DNA of 64,000 nt from Actinoplanes aureus (GTDB lineage: Bacteria; Actinomycetota; Actinomycetes; Mycobacteriales; Micromonosporaceae), in the NCBI RefSeq assembly GCF_015704865.1, contig NZ_JADQTO010000008.1, positions 89,231 to 153,230 of the forward strand, read 5' to 3'. The notes under the pieces were generated by a model. The model was not told the origin of the DNA, did no database searches, and was given only the letters and a program-made list of their open reading frames with translations. Below are positions 35,012 to 43,566 of this stretch, one piece after another (positions within the stretch are counted from its first letter, which is position 1; every line of letters starts with the position of its first letter). The position numbers and the translations under genes were made by a program.

Positions 35012-35026
35012 GAGAATGGGCGGGTG
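35012..35026 (+). promoter_or_regulatory. Candidate leaderless promoter for the second MocR gene
   Basis: GAGAAT (35012-35017), 6-nt gap, GTG at 35024. No ribosome-binding sequence precedes this start. Confidence 0.35.
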
Positions 35027-36565
35027 GATCTGGTCATCGAGATCGAACCCGGGGCGGGCGGGACGACCGCAGCCGTCTACCGGGCGTTACGCTCGGCGAT
35101 CGTGGACGGCCGGGTGCCGGCCGGTCACCGGCTGCCCGCCACCCGGGCACTCGCCGCTGACCTGGGCGTCTCTCGGGGAAGCGTGGCCGGTGCCTACGAG
35201 CGGCTGATGGCGGAGGGCTACCTGACGGCCCGGGTCGGTGCCGGTACCTACGTCGCCGAGACACCCACCCGCCGCCGGGCGCCGCGCCCGGCGGCGGACC
35301 CGCTGCGCCCGCGTTCCGGCTGGACCCTAACCCCGCTGCCGACCAGCGGCGAGGAGCCCGCACCACGGTACGACTTCCGCACCGGCATCCCGGACGCGCG
35401 ACTGTTCCCGTTCGACACGTGGCGGCGGCTGATCGCCGCGGAGTTGCGGCTGGGCGCGAACAACCCGGGGACGTACGCGCCGCCGGAAGGTCACCCCGGG
35501 CTGCGCGCCGCGATCGCACGCTATCTCGGGTACGCCCGATCGGTGCACACCACCGCCGCCGAGGTCGTCGTCACGAACGGCACCCAGCACGCCCTCGACC
35601 TGATCGGCCGGGTCCTGCTGCGCCCCGGCGACGTGGTGGCTGTGGAGGAACCCGGCTACCCGCCGGCCCGCCGCCTCTTCTCCTCGCTCGGTGCCCGGGT
35701 GGTGAGCGTGCCGATGGACGAGGAGGGCGTGATCGTGGCGGCGCTGCCGGCGCAGAGCCGGCTGGTGTACGTGACCCCGTCGCACCAGTTCCCGCTGGGC
35801 CGGGTGATGAGCCTGGCCCGCCGTCAGGAACTGCTGGACTGGGCCGGCCGGCGGCAGGTGGCGATCGTCGAGGACGACTACGACAGCGAGTTCCGCTTCT
35901 CGGCCCGGCCCCTGGAACCGCTGTGCACGCTGGATCGCAACGGCCGGGTGCTCTACGTGGGCACCTTCTCGAAGAGCATGGTGCCCGCGGTGCGTACCGG
36001 GTTCGTGCTGGTCCCGCCCGGTCTGCGGCCCGCGGTCGTGGCGGCCCGGCAGCTCAGCGACGGCTACGGGCAGATGGCCGTCCAGGCGGCGCTGGCCCGG
36101 TTCATCGACGACGGCGAGCTGGCCCGGCACGTGCGCAAGGCCGGCCGGGCGTACGCCGACCGGCACGCCCGGATCGTCGCCGCGCTGGCCCGCCACCCGT
36201 CGCTGGAGGTCGTCCCCTCGGCGGCCGGACTGCACGTCACCGCCCTGCTGCGGGCCGGCTCACCGGATCCAGCCCGGATCGTGGCCGATGCCCGCCGCTC
36301 CGGACTCGCCATCGAGGACCTGGCCGGCTACGCAGTAGACGGGCTGCCCGGGCTGGTGTTCGGGTTCGGTGCCGTCGACCCCGATCTGATCGAGGAGGGG
36401 CTGGCGCTGCTGAGACCGGGACCGCCACCCTTGGTAGAGCACCGCGGCCGCGGCGATGGCGAGGCTGAGCAGCGCCGGCGCACCGTTGAGCCAGAGCAGC
36501 CCGATTACCGCCACGAACGCGAACCCGGCGATCACCCGGGACCGGCCGGCCGGCAGCAGGCGTAG
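35024..36565 (+). CDS. Second MocR-type regulator with extended tail
   Basis: 513 aa. GntR winged helix (about 10-80, HRLPATRALAADLGVSRGSV, AGAYERLMAEGYLTARVGAG) plus an aminotransferase domain with the PLP lysine in LYVGTFSKSMVPAVRTGFVL and VEEPGYPPARRLFSSLG. The domain finishes near residue 465 (LIEEGLALLRPG), but the frame runs on for about 48 charged residues that lie antisense to the convergent permease gene (306-nt overlap in total). Likely controls the neighbouring permease or a PLP-related pathway; this is inferred. Confidence 0.9.
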   Translation: MDLVIEIEPGAGGTTAAVYRALRSAIVDGRVPAGHRLPATRALAADLGVSRGSVAGAYERLMAEGYLTARVGAGTYVAETPTRRRAPRPAADPLRPRSGWTLTPLPTSGEEPAPRYDFRTGIPDARLFPFDTWRRLIAAELRLGANNPGTYAPPEGHPGLRAAIARYLGYARSVHTTAAEVVVTNGTQHALDLIGRVLLRPGDVVAVEEPGYPPARRLFSSLGARVVSVPMDEEGVIVAALPAQSRLVYVTPSHQFPLGRVMSLARRQELLDWAGRRQVAIVEDDYDSEFRFSARPLEPLCTLDRNGRVLYVGTFSKSMVPAVRTGFVLVPPGLRPAVVAARQLSDGYGQMAVQAALARFIDDGELARHVRKAGRAYADRHARIVAALARHPSLEVVPSAAGLHVTALLRAGSPDPARIVADARRSGLAIEDLAGYAVDGLPGLVFGFGAVDPDLIEEGLALLRPGPPPLVEHRGRGDGEAEQRRRTVEPEQPDYRHEREPGDHPGPAGRQQA

Positions 36566-37621
36566 CGCGGCCGCCGTGCCGAGCACGTACACCAGGGTGA
36601 AGCAGCCGGTGACCAGCAGGGTGGCGGTGTGCAGCCCGAGCGGCAGCAGGGCGGCTCCGATGCTGCCGGCGAAGATGAAGGTCAGTGACCGGCGCTGGGT
36701 GCCGAACACCCGGGACGGCAGGGCCCCCTCGGCGGCCAGGGCGGCGCCGAGCCGGCTGGCTCCCGCGTAGTACGCGTTCACCGCCCCGAGCGTCAGCAGC
36801 ACCGCCACGATCGCGGTGATCAGGCGTACCGGGCCGTCGAGGCCGATCGCGAGCAGGTCGGAGAGCGGGGCCCGGCTGCCGGCCAGGGCGGGACCGAGCG
36901 CCAGCACGCTGACCGCCGCCACGGCGAGGTAGAGCACGCCGACCACGACGACCGCGACCAGCGTGGCCCGGGGGACGTCCCGGCGCGGGTGGCGGTACTC
37001 GGCGGAGAGCGAGGAGAGCGCCTCCCAGCCGGCGAAGCCCCAGACCAGGATGGCCGCGGCGGCGCCGATCCCGGACCAGCCGTGCGGGGCGAACGGCGTG
37101 AGGTTGTCCCACCGGGCGTGCGGCAGGGCGGCGACCACGGTCGTCACGAGCAGCACCACGAGGGTGACCGAGAGGACCAGCTGCACCCGGCCGGAGATCC
37201 GCAGGCCGTACCAGTTCATTCCGTACGCGATGCCGATCAGCGTCAGGAAGGTGGCGAATTCGACGGCCCGGCCGCCACCGAGAACGTCGGCGACGTACCC
37301 GCCGGTGAACGCGGCGGCCACCGGCGCGCCGAGCGGCACCGCGAAGTAGAAGCACCAGCCGACCGCGGCCGCGACGCGCGGCCCGAACGCCATCCGGGCG
37401 TAGGTGGAGACGCCGCCACTGTCCGGGTAACGCGCGCCGAGCGCGGCGAAGGTCCACGCCAGCGGCGCGGAGAGCACGATCAGGAGCAGCCAGGCGAGCA
37501 GGGAGGCCGGCCCGGCCGCTTCGGCGGCGAGCGCGGGCAGGGAGATCAGCCCGGTGCCCAGGACGGCGCCGACGGAGAGCGCGGCACCCTGGGCGACGGA
37601 GAGGCCGGTGCGAGTGTTCAT
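36260..37621 (-). CDS. APC-family amino acid permease
   Basis: 453 aa from ATG 37621 with about 12 transmembrane helices: GAVLGTGLISLPALAAEAAGPASLL (helix 1, unwound GTGLIS motif), then YPDSGGVSTYARMAFG and WGFAGWEALSSLSAEYRHP. This is the CaiT-like LeuT-fold APC superfamily; the substrate is probably an amino acid. The last helix ends near position 36430; a polar tail of about 55 residues continues into the region antisense to the MocR gene. GTG/ATG alternatives add 14 residues upstream. Confidence 0.88.
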   Translation of the reverse strand: MNTRTGLSVAQGAALSVGAVLGTGLISLPALAAEAAGPASLLAWLLLIVLSAPLAWTFAALGARYPDSGGVSTYARMAFGPRVAAAVGWCFYFAVPLGAPVAAAFTGGYVADVLGGGRAVEFATFLTLIGIAYGMNWYGLRISGRVQLVLSVTLVVLLVTTVVAALPHARWDNLTPFAPHGWSGIGAAAAILVWGFAGWEALSSLSAEYRHPRRDVPRATLVAVVVVGVLYLAVAAVSVLALGPALAGSRAPLSDLLAIGLDGPVRLITAIVAVLLTLGAVNAYYAGASRLGAALAAEGALPSRVFGTQRRSLTFIFAGSIGAALLPLGLHTATLLVTGCFTLVYVLGTAAALRLLPAGRSRVIAGFAFVAVIGLLWLNGAPALLSLAIAAAAVLYQGWRSRSQQRQPLLDQIGVDGTEPEHQPGQPVYCVAGQVLDGESGAAGIGHDPGWIR

Positions 37622-37689
37622 GGCTACGAACCTAGGCGCGGATTGGCGCGCTGTTTGAGCCAATTATGGTCGGATCGGATGGGCCAATC

Positions 37690-38316
37690 TTAGATTCCGA
37701 GGCGAGCCTTCCGCAGCCGCTCCACCAGCGCGGACTCGCCCTCGACGGCGACCTGGGCGGCGCGCTGCCGCCCGGAGAAGAACAGGGCCAGCTCGCCCGC
37801 GTCCCCGGAGATCCGGACCTGCGGATCGCCGGCGGTCCGCAGCGGTGCGAACCCGGTCGCGGTGACCTCGGCGGAGATCTTCAGCCGGCGCAGCGCCGCA
37901 CGGCAGGTGAGCTTGACCGTGCGCCAGAGCGCGGCCTGCTCGGCCTGCTCCAGTGGGCGGGGCGTCCACTCCGGGGCGGCCCGGCGGACGTCCTCGTGGT
38001 GGATGAAGAACTCGAGCGTGTTCACCACCGGGTCGGCGAGCGGGTTGCTCACCGGGCTCCACACCGGTGGCCGGCGCATCTGGCCGATCAGCTCCTGGTA
38101 CGGCAGCGCGGCCCGGGCCAGGCGGATCCGCTCCCCGTACGCCGCCAGCGGTTTGACCAGGATCCCGGCGGCCGAGTCGGGCCGCCGCTCGCGGACCACG
38201 ATGTGCGCGGCCAGGTCACGCGTGGTCCACCCGGAGCAGAGCGTCGGCGCGTCCGGACCCGTGCTGAGCAGCAGGTCGGCGAGGAGCTCCCGCTCCCGGC
38301 GGGCGTAGTTGGTCAT
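37690..38316 (-). CDS. TIGR03085-like DinB/MDMPI metal-binding protein
   Basis: 208 aa. The four-helix DinB-like N-domain begins ARRERELLADLLLSTGPDAPTLCSGWTTRDLAAHI, and the metal-site histidines are seen in AAHIVVRE and EFFIHHEDVRRA. This is the mycothiol-dependent maleylpyruvate isomerase N-domain family, and the length and spacing match the actinobacterial TIGR03085 group of unknown function. It may use mycothiol as cofactor. It is divergent from the ABC exporter genes. Confidence 0.85.
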   Translation of the reverse strand: MTNYARRERELLADLLLSTGPDAPTLCSGWTTRDLAAHIVVRERRPDSAAGILVKPLAAYGERIRLARAALPYQELIGQMRRPPVWSPVSNPLADPVVNTLEFFIHHEDVRRAAPEWTPRPLEQAEQAALWRTVKLTCRAALRRLKISAEVTATGFAPLRTAGDPQVRISGDAGELALFFSGRQRAAQVAVEGESALVERLRKARLGI

Positions 38317-38440
38317 GGGTCGATATTAAGGGGTGTAATTGTGGCCACAATGTAAACAGTAGGGCCGCGGGCGGCATGTTCGGCAGGATGGGACGGTAAG
38401 GCCGGCAGCGCCGGCGAACACTTACCAGTCGGGTAGGAAA

Positions 38441-40204
38441 TTGAGCGGCAGAACCGGCAACGACGTGCTGGTACGGGGTCTGCGGGTGCTCGGCCACGCG
38501 ATCCGGACGGAACCACGACTCTTCACCATCAGCGTGCTCGGCAGCAGCCTCTTCGGGCTCCTGATCATCGCGAACTCGTACGTCGTGGGGTCCATCATCG
38601 GCGATGTGGTGGTGCCGGCCTTCGCGGCAGGCAGCATCACCACCGGCGAGCTCGCGTTGATCGTCGCCGTGCTGCTGGGGATCAGCGGCCTGCGGGTGGC
38701 CAGCATCTTCGGCCGCCGGCTCGGCGCCGGGTTCATGCAGTTCCGCCTCCAGGCCCGCTACCGCAGCGCGGTGACCCGGCGCTATCTCGCGCTGCCGCCC
38801 GCCTGGCACCAGCGGCACGCCACCGGCACCCTGCTCTCCAACGCCAGCTCCGACGTCGAGGCGGCGTTCGGGGTGATCGCCCCGCTGCCGTTCGCGGTCG
38901 GCACGATCGTGATGATCTTCGCCGCGGTGCTCTCGCTCTTCGTCACCGACTGGGTGCTCGCCCTGGTCGGCGTGACGCTGTTCCCCGCGCTCTTCGCGCT
39001 GAACTTCGCCTACTCGCGCCGGATGTCGCCCCGGCAGATCCAGGCCCAGCGGATGCGCGCCAAGGTCAGCGCGGTGGCGCACGAGAGTTTCGACGGCGCG
39101 CTGGTGGTCAAGACGATGGGCCGGGAGGCGGACGAGTCCCGCCGGTTCGGCGTCTTCGTCACCGAGCTGCGTGACTCGCTGATCTCGGTGGGCCGGCTGC
39201 GCGGCATCTTCGACCCGCTGATGGACAGTCTGCCGAGCGTCGGCACGCTCGCCGTGCTGCTGCTCGGCACCTGGCGCCTGCAGACCGGCGCGATAAGCGT
39301 CGCCGAGCTGGTCAGCGTCGCGTTCCTGTTCACCGTGCTGGCGTTCCCGGTGCGCGCGATCGGCTGGGTGGTCGGCGAGCTGCCGCGCAGCGTGGCCGGC
39401 TGGGAGCGGGTGCAGGCGGTGCTGTCCGCCGACGGCGATCTGGCGTACGGCGACGGCACGCTCGCCGGCGACGGGCCGGCCGAGCTGCGCTTCGAGCGGG
39501 TCGACTTCCGGTACGCGGACGGCCCGCCCGTGCTGCGCGACGTGACCTTCACCGTGCCCGCCGGCCGTACCGTGGCACTGGTCGGCGCGACCGGTTCGGG
39601 CAAGTCCACGATCGCCTCGCTGGCGGTCCGGCTGGTGGACCCGGAAGCCGGCCACGTCGCGATCGACGGGGTGAAGCTGCCCGACCTCTCCGGTGCGGCG
39701 CTCGCCGGCGCGACCGCGCTGGTTCCGCAGGTGCCGTTCGTCTTCGACGACTCGGTCCGCGGCAACATCGCCCTGGACCGCCCGGAGATCGGCGACGACT
39801 CGGTGTGGAAGGCGCTGCGGCTGGCCCAGGCCGACAAGTTCGTCGGCGGGCTGCCGGAGAAGCTGGACACCGAGGTCGGTGAGCGGGGCACCTCGCTCTC
39901 CGGCGGCCAGCGGCAGCGACTCACGCTGGCCCGGGCACTCGCCGGGAAGCCCCGCCTGCTGGTGCTCGACGACGCGACAAGCGCGGTGGACCCGCGGGTG
40001 GAGGCGGCGATCCTGGGCGCACTGCGGCACGCGGGGACGTCGATCCTGGTGGTGGCGTACCGGCGGGCCACCATCGCGCTCGCCGACGAGGTGGTCTACC
40101 TGCATCAGGGGCGGGTCGTGGCGACCGGGACGCACACCGAGCTGATGGCCACTCAGCCGGGTTATCTGAACCTGGTCACGGCGTACGAGAAGGCAGACCG
40201 ATGA
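38441..40204 (+). CDS. ABC exporter subunit with degenerate ATP site (half 1)
   Basis: 587 aa: six-helix ABC exporter membrane domain (about 25-310) and NBD (about 335-580). Walker A GATGSGKST and signature LSGGQRQRL are canonical, but Walker B ends LLVLDDATSAVDP (catalytic Glu replaced by Asp) and the H-loop reads VVAYRRAT, with Tyr for the conserved His. TTG start at 38441 has AGGAAA very close; a GTG at 38464 is an alternative. The stop overlaps the partner's ATG by 4 nt. The pair probably forms one heterodimeric exporter; substrate unknown (drug, lipid or peptide). Confidence 0.9.
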   Translation: MSGRTGNDVLVRGLRVLGHAIRTEPRLFTISVLGSSLFGLLIIANSYVVGSIIGDVVVPAFAAGSITTGELALIVAVLLGISGLRVASIFGRRLGAGFMQFRLQARYRSAVTRRYLALPPAWHQRHATGTLLSNASSDVEAAFGVIAPLPFAVGTIVMIFAAVLSLFVTDWVLALVGVTLFPALFALNFAYSRRMSPRQIQAQRMRAKVSAVAHESFDGALVVKTMGREADESRRFGVFVTELRDSLISVGRLRGIFDPLMDSLPSVGTLAVLLLGTWRLQTGAISVAELVSVAFLFTVLAFPVRAIGWVVGELPRSVAGWERVQAVLSADGDLAYGDGTLAGDGPAELRFERVDFRYADGPPVLRDVTFTVPAGRTVALVGATGSGKSTIASLAVRLVDPEAGHVAIDGVKLPDLSGAALAGATALVPQVPFVFDDSVRGNIALDRPEIGDDSVWKALRLAQADKFVGGLPEKLDTEVGERGTSLSGGQRQRLTLARALAGKPRLLVLDDATSAVDPRVEAAILGALRHAGTSILVVAYRRATIALADEVVYLHQGRVVATGTHTELMATQPGYLNLVTAYEKADR

Positions 40205-42000
40205 GCGACGGAACTCTGCTTACCCGCAGCGGAAAACCCATGCAAACCGGGACTACCGCCACGATCAAACGTGGGTTCGCGCTCTCCCCGGAACTGCGCA
40301 CCGGGATGGCCGGCACGATCGGGCTGGCGATCCTGCAGATGTCCGGCCGGGTCGCCGTGCCGATCGCCATCCAGCAGGGCATCGACCGCGGCATCCGGGC
40401 GCCCGGCGGTCCGGACGTCCGGGTGGTCATGGTGATCGTGGCGCTCACCCTGGTCGCCCTCGCCATCTCGACGCTCTGCGGCTACCTGATGACCCGGCGG
40501 CTCTTCACGGTCAGCGAGACCGCCCTCGGCGGCCTGCGGTCGCGCACCTTCCGGCACATCCACGACCTGTCGATGCTGCACCAGCAGTCCGAGCGGCGTG
40601 GCTCGATGGTGTCCCGGGTGACCGGCGACGTCGACCAGATCTCCCAGTTCCTCCAGACCGGCGGGGTGCAGCTGCTGCTCGCCACCGGCCAGCTGATCGT
40701 CTCCACCGTGGTGATGTTCGTCTACTCGTGGCAGCTCAGCATCGTGGTGCTGCTCGCCTTCGGGCCGGCGGTGCTGGTGATCCGGCTGTTCCAGAAGCGG
40801 CTCGCCGCCGTCTACCGGGCGGTGCGCGAGCGTACCGGGGTGATGCTGGGCGTGATCGCGGAGAGCGTCGTGGGCGCCACGGTGATCCGTTCGTACGGGG
40901 TCGCCGGGCGTACCGAGGCCCGGCTGGACAACGCCATCGGCGACCTGCGGTCGGCACAGCAGCGGGCCATGCGGACCAGCGTGACCAGCTTCTCCAGCGG
41001 CGAGATCGGGGCCGGCCTGGCGCTGGCCGGTGTGGTCGTGGTGGGCACCCTGCTCGGCATCGACGGCGAGCTCACCGTGGGCCGGCTGACCGCGTTCCTG
41101 TTCCTGGTCACGCTCTTCATCCAACCGGTGCAGATCGCCACCGACATGCTCAACGAGGCGCAGAACGCGGTGGCCGGCTGGCGTCGCATCCTCGACGTGC
41201 TGGACGTGGACCCGGACGTGGCCGACCCGGACGACCGGGGCGTGGAGCTGCCGGCCGGGCCGCTGTCGGTGCGCTTCCGTGACGTGTCGTTCAACTATCC
41301 GGGCGGCCCGACCGTGCTGTCCGGAGTGGATCTGGAGATCCCGGCGCGGACCAAGGTGGCCGTGGTGGGTGAGACCGGCAGCGGCAAGACCACGTTCGCC
41401 AAGCTGCTCACCCGCCTCATGGACCCGGCGATCGGCTGCGTCGAGCTCGGCGGGGTGCCGCTGACCGAGGTGCGGTTCACCTCGCTGCGCTCGCGGGTGG
41501 TGATGGTGCCGCAGGACGGCTTCCTCTTCGACGCCACGGTCGCCGAGAACATTCGCTTCGCGGAACCCGATCTGACCGACGAGGCCCTGCGGGCGGCCTT
41601 CGAGGAACTCGGGCTGGCGGACTGGCTGGCCGGCCTGCCGGAAGGGCTCGAGACGCCGGTGGGGGAGCGCGGGGAGGCGCTCAGCGTGGGCGAGCGGCAG
41701 CTGGTGGCGCTGGTCCGGGCGTACGTCGCCGACCCGGATCTGCTGGTGCTGGACGAGGCGACAAGCGCGGTGGACCCGGCTACCGAGGTGCGCCTGCAGC
41801 ACGCCTTGGATCTCGTGACCCGGGGGCGGACCACGGTGACGATCGCGCACCGGCTGTCCACGGCCGAGGCCGCGGACGAGGTGATCGTCGTGGATGCGGG
41901 CCGCGTCGTGCAACGCGGCCCGCACGCCCTCCTCGTCGCCGAGGAGGACTCGATCTACGCCAAGCTCTACGCCAGCTGGCTGGAACAAACGCGGAGCTAG
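40201..42000 (+). CDS. ABC exporter subunit with catalytic ATP site (half 2)
   Basis: 599 aa with the same fold as its upstream partner. Walker A GETGSGKTT, Walker B LLVLDEATSAVDP (catalytic Glu kept) and H-loop TIAHRLST are intact, but the signature is LSVGERQLV instead of LSGGQ. These defects complement those of the partner, as in TM287/288- or TAP-type heterodimers. The ATG at 40201 overlaps the upstream stop. No accessory genes flank the pair. Confidence 0.92.
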   Translation: MSDGTLLTRSGKPMQTGTTATIKRGFALSPELRTGMAGTIGLAILQMSGRVAVPIAIQQGIDRGIRAPGGPDVRVVMVIVALTLVALAISTLCGYLMTRRLFTVSETALGGLRSRTFRHIHDLSMLHQQSERRGSMVSRVTGDVDQISQFLQTGGVQLLLATGQLIVSTVVMFVYSWQLSIVVLLAFGPAVLVIRLFQKRLAAVYRAVRERTGVMLGVIAESVVGATVIRSYGVAGRTEARLDNAIGDLRSAQQRAMRTSVTSFSSGEIGAGLALAGVVVVGTLLGIDGELTVGRLTAFLFLVTLFIQPVQIATDMLNEAQNAVAGWRRILDVLDVDPDVADPDDRGVELPAGPLSVRFRDVSFNYPGGPTVLSGVDLEIPARTKVAVVGETGSGKTTFAKLLTRLMDPAIGCVELGGVPLTEVRFTSLRSRVVMVPQDGFLFDATVAENIRFAEPDLTDEALRAAFEELGLADWLAGLPEGLETPVGERGEALSVGERQLVALVRAYVADPDLLVLDEATSAVDPATEVRLQHALDLVTRGRTTVTIAHRLSTAEAADEVIVVDAGRVVQRGPHALLVAEEDSIYAKLYASWLEQTRS

Positions 42001-42029
42001 CTGCCTCCTCACCGGCGGCGATCTTCGGG

Positions 42030-42638
42030 CTATCGGGCGTAGTACTCGACCACGAGCTGCTCGTCGCAGAGCACCGGCACCTCGGAACGCTGCGGCGCCC
42101 GGATCACCGTGGTGCGCAGCTCCTCGAGAACGGTCGACAGGTACGGCGCGGTCGGGCCGTCGATGTGCGTACCCGTCGCCGCGATCTGGAACGGCGGCTT
42201 CTGGCGGCTGGTCTCCTTGACCTCGATGACCTGACCCGGCTTCAGCTTGTAGCCGGGACGGTCCACCTTCTTGCCGTCCACGGTGAAGTGACCGTGCACG
42301 ACGAGCTGGCGGGCCTGGTAGATGGTCCGGGTGAAACCGGCCCGGAACACCGTGGCGTCCAGGCGGCGCTCGAGCAGCGTGACCATGGTCTCGCCGGTCT
42401 TGCCCTCCGCCTTGTGCGCGGCGTCGTACGCGGCGCGCATCTGGACTTCGCTGATGTTGTACTGGTGCCGCAGCCGCTGCTTCTCCAGCAGCCGGACCTG
42501 GTAGTCCGAGCTCTTGCGGCGTCCCCGGCCGTGCACACCGGGCGGGAACGGCCGCCGCTCGAAGTACTTGACGCACTTACGCGTCAGAGGGATTCCGAGA
42601 GCTCGGGAAAGCTTCGCCTTGGGTCGAGAGTTGTTCAA
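42030..42638 (-). CDS. rpsD: Ribosomal protein S4, Streptomyces-type
   Basis: 202 aa. NNSRPKAKLSRALGIPLTRK, YFERRPFPPGVHGRGRRKSSDYQ, the S4 RNA-binding domain (RLDATVFRAGFTRTIYQARQ) and the end VPVLCDEQLVVEYYAR match the stand-alone S4 of Streptomyces (from memory) rather than the S4 of rpsM-rpsK-rpsD-rpoA operons. The start TTG 42638 is chosen because AGGAG lies just upstream and the alignment begins there; a longer in-frame start at 42740 would cross the iron boxes. It is single and not beside rpoA, so a second rpsD may exist elsewhere. Confidence 0.93.
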   Translation of the reverse strand: MNNSRPKAKLSRALGIPLTRKCVKYFERRPFPPGVHGRGRRKSSDYQVRLLEKQRLRHQYNISEVQMRAAYDAAHKAEGKTGETMVTLLERRLDATVFRAGFTRTIYQARQLVVHGHFTVDGKKVDRPGYKLKPGQVIEVKETSRQKPPFQIAATGTHIDGPTAPYLSTVLEELRTTVIRAPQRSEVPVLCDEQLVVEYYAR

Positions 42639-42655
42639 CTGCGATCTCCTGTTAC

Positions 42656-42671
42656 GGTTAGCCTTGCCTAA
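42656..42671 (-). promoter_or_regulatory. Iron box 2 (IdeR/DmdR type)
   Basis: On the minus strand the sequence reads TTAGGCAAGGCTAACC, 15 of 16 bases to the TTAGGTWAGSCTAACC core. Directly abuts box 1 with one base between. It lies 18 nt upstream of the rpsD start, in its leader or promoter. Confidence 0.7.
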
Positions 42672-42672
42672 C

Positions 42673-42688
42673 TTAGGTAAGCCTAACC
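42673..42688 (+). promoter_or_regulatory. Iron box 1 (IdeR/DmdR type)
   Basis: TTAGGTAAGCCTAACC matches the 16-base core of the DtxR/IdeR/DmdR consensus (TTAGGTWAGSCTAACC) at every position. It lies 20 nt before the ATG of the DUF2470 gene, where a repressor would block transcription. The pair occupies the 70-nt gap between divergent genes. Confidence 0.8.
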
Positions 42689-42708
42689 GGTGCCCGGAGG
42701 TGCTCGTC

Positions 42709-43452
42709 ATGCAACCCAGTCCCGCCGAGATCGCGCGCACGCTCGCCGCCGGTCACCTGCCCGCCGTGGCCCACATCGCCTGCCGTCCCGGACCTGTTCC
42801 GGTCCGGCACGTCACCGACAACCAGGGACGCGTGCTGCTTCTCGTGCCGGCCGAGGGTACCGTCGCGACCGCACTGCGGCCACAGGACGGCAACGACGAC
42901 ACAGCGCTGGTCCTCGATATCCGGGACGTGCCTCCGATGGCTTCCTCGCCGTCGCTGGGCCGGGTCTGGATCTCCGGCTGGGCAGCCCAGCTGACCGGCG
43001 ACGATGCCCGCGCCGCGGCGCTGGACTACGCCGATACGGACGCCTGCGGTGACCTGCTCGACATCGGTGAGAGCCAGGCGCTCTACCGGATGGACGTGGC
43101 CGAGGTCCGCTACGAACGTAATGAGAATCTCGTCGAGATCGATCCGGACGACTACGCCGAGGCCGCCCCGGACCCGCTGCGGAACATCGAGTTCGACCTG
43201 ATCGCCGACCTCGCCGACCACCACATGAGCGAGATGAGCGATTACGTGCGCCGCCAGCTCGGCAAGGCCGCGCGCCCCGGCGACGAGCCCAAGGTGGTCC
43301 GCCTGGACCGGTACGGCTTCCTGGTCCGGATGGGTGGCCGCAGCGCCCGGCTGGCCTTCCCCCGCCCGGTCACCGACCGGCACGACCTGGCGCACCTGCT
43401 GCACCCGATCCTCTGCCGCCGCTGTACGGCGCACGAGGAGACCGCCGCCTAG
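42709..43452 (+). CDS. DUF2470 (HugZ-C-like) protein, probably iron-repressed
   Basis: 247 aa. The N-terminal two-thirds looks like the split-barrel (flavin/PNPOx-like) fold (VPVRHVTDNQGRVLLLVPAEG, GRVWISGWAAQL). The C-terminal domain (about 165-240) contains DLADHHMSEMSDYVRRQLG and RYGFLVRMGGRSARLAFP, the DUF2470 pattern found at the end of HugZ/heme-utilisation proteins. A role in heme or iron handling is inferred from this and from two iron boxes upstream. The ATG 42709 follows GGAGGTG with a 6-nt spacer. Confidence 0.82.
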   Translation: MQPSPAEIARTLAAGHLPAVAHIACRPGPVPVRHVTDNQGRVLLLVPAEGTVATALRPQDGNDDTALVLDIRDVPPMASSPSLGRVWISGWAAQLTGDDARAAALDYADTDACGDLLDIGESQALYRMDVAEVRYERNENLVEIDPDDYAEAAPDPLRNIEFDLIADLADHHMSEMSDYVRRQLGKAARPGDEPKVVRLDRYGFLVRMGGRSARLAFPRPVTDRHDLAHLLHPILCRRCTAHEETAA

Positions 43453-43521
43453 AGCGGCTCATGAACGAGGCGGGATCCCAGCGGCCACCTTCTGCCGCCG
43501 TCTGGCCGCGGGATCCGCTTC

Positions 43522-43566
43522 TTGTGCTCTGCCGACCGGTGCCGCGGTCGGCAGAGCACAACCTTT
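43522..43566. terminator. Bidirectional terminator
   Basis: TTGTGCTCTGCCGACC (43522-43537) and GGTCGGCAGAGCACAA (43546-43561) form a perfect 16-bp stem with an 8-nt loop, followed on the + strand by CCTTTT. It separates the DUF2470 gene (+) from the convergent minus-strand gene, so it can serve both. Confidence 0.85.
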
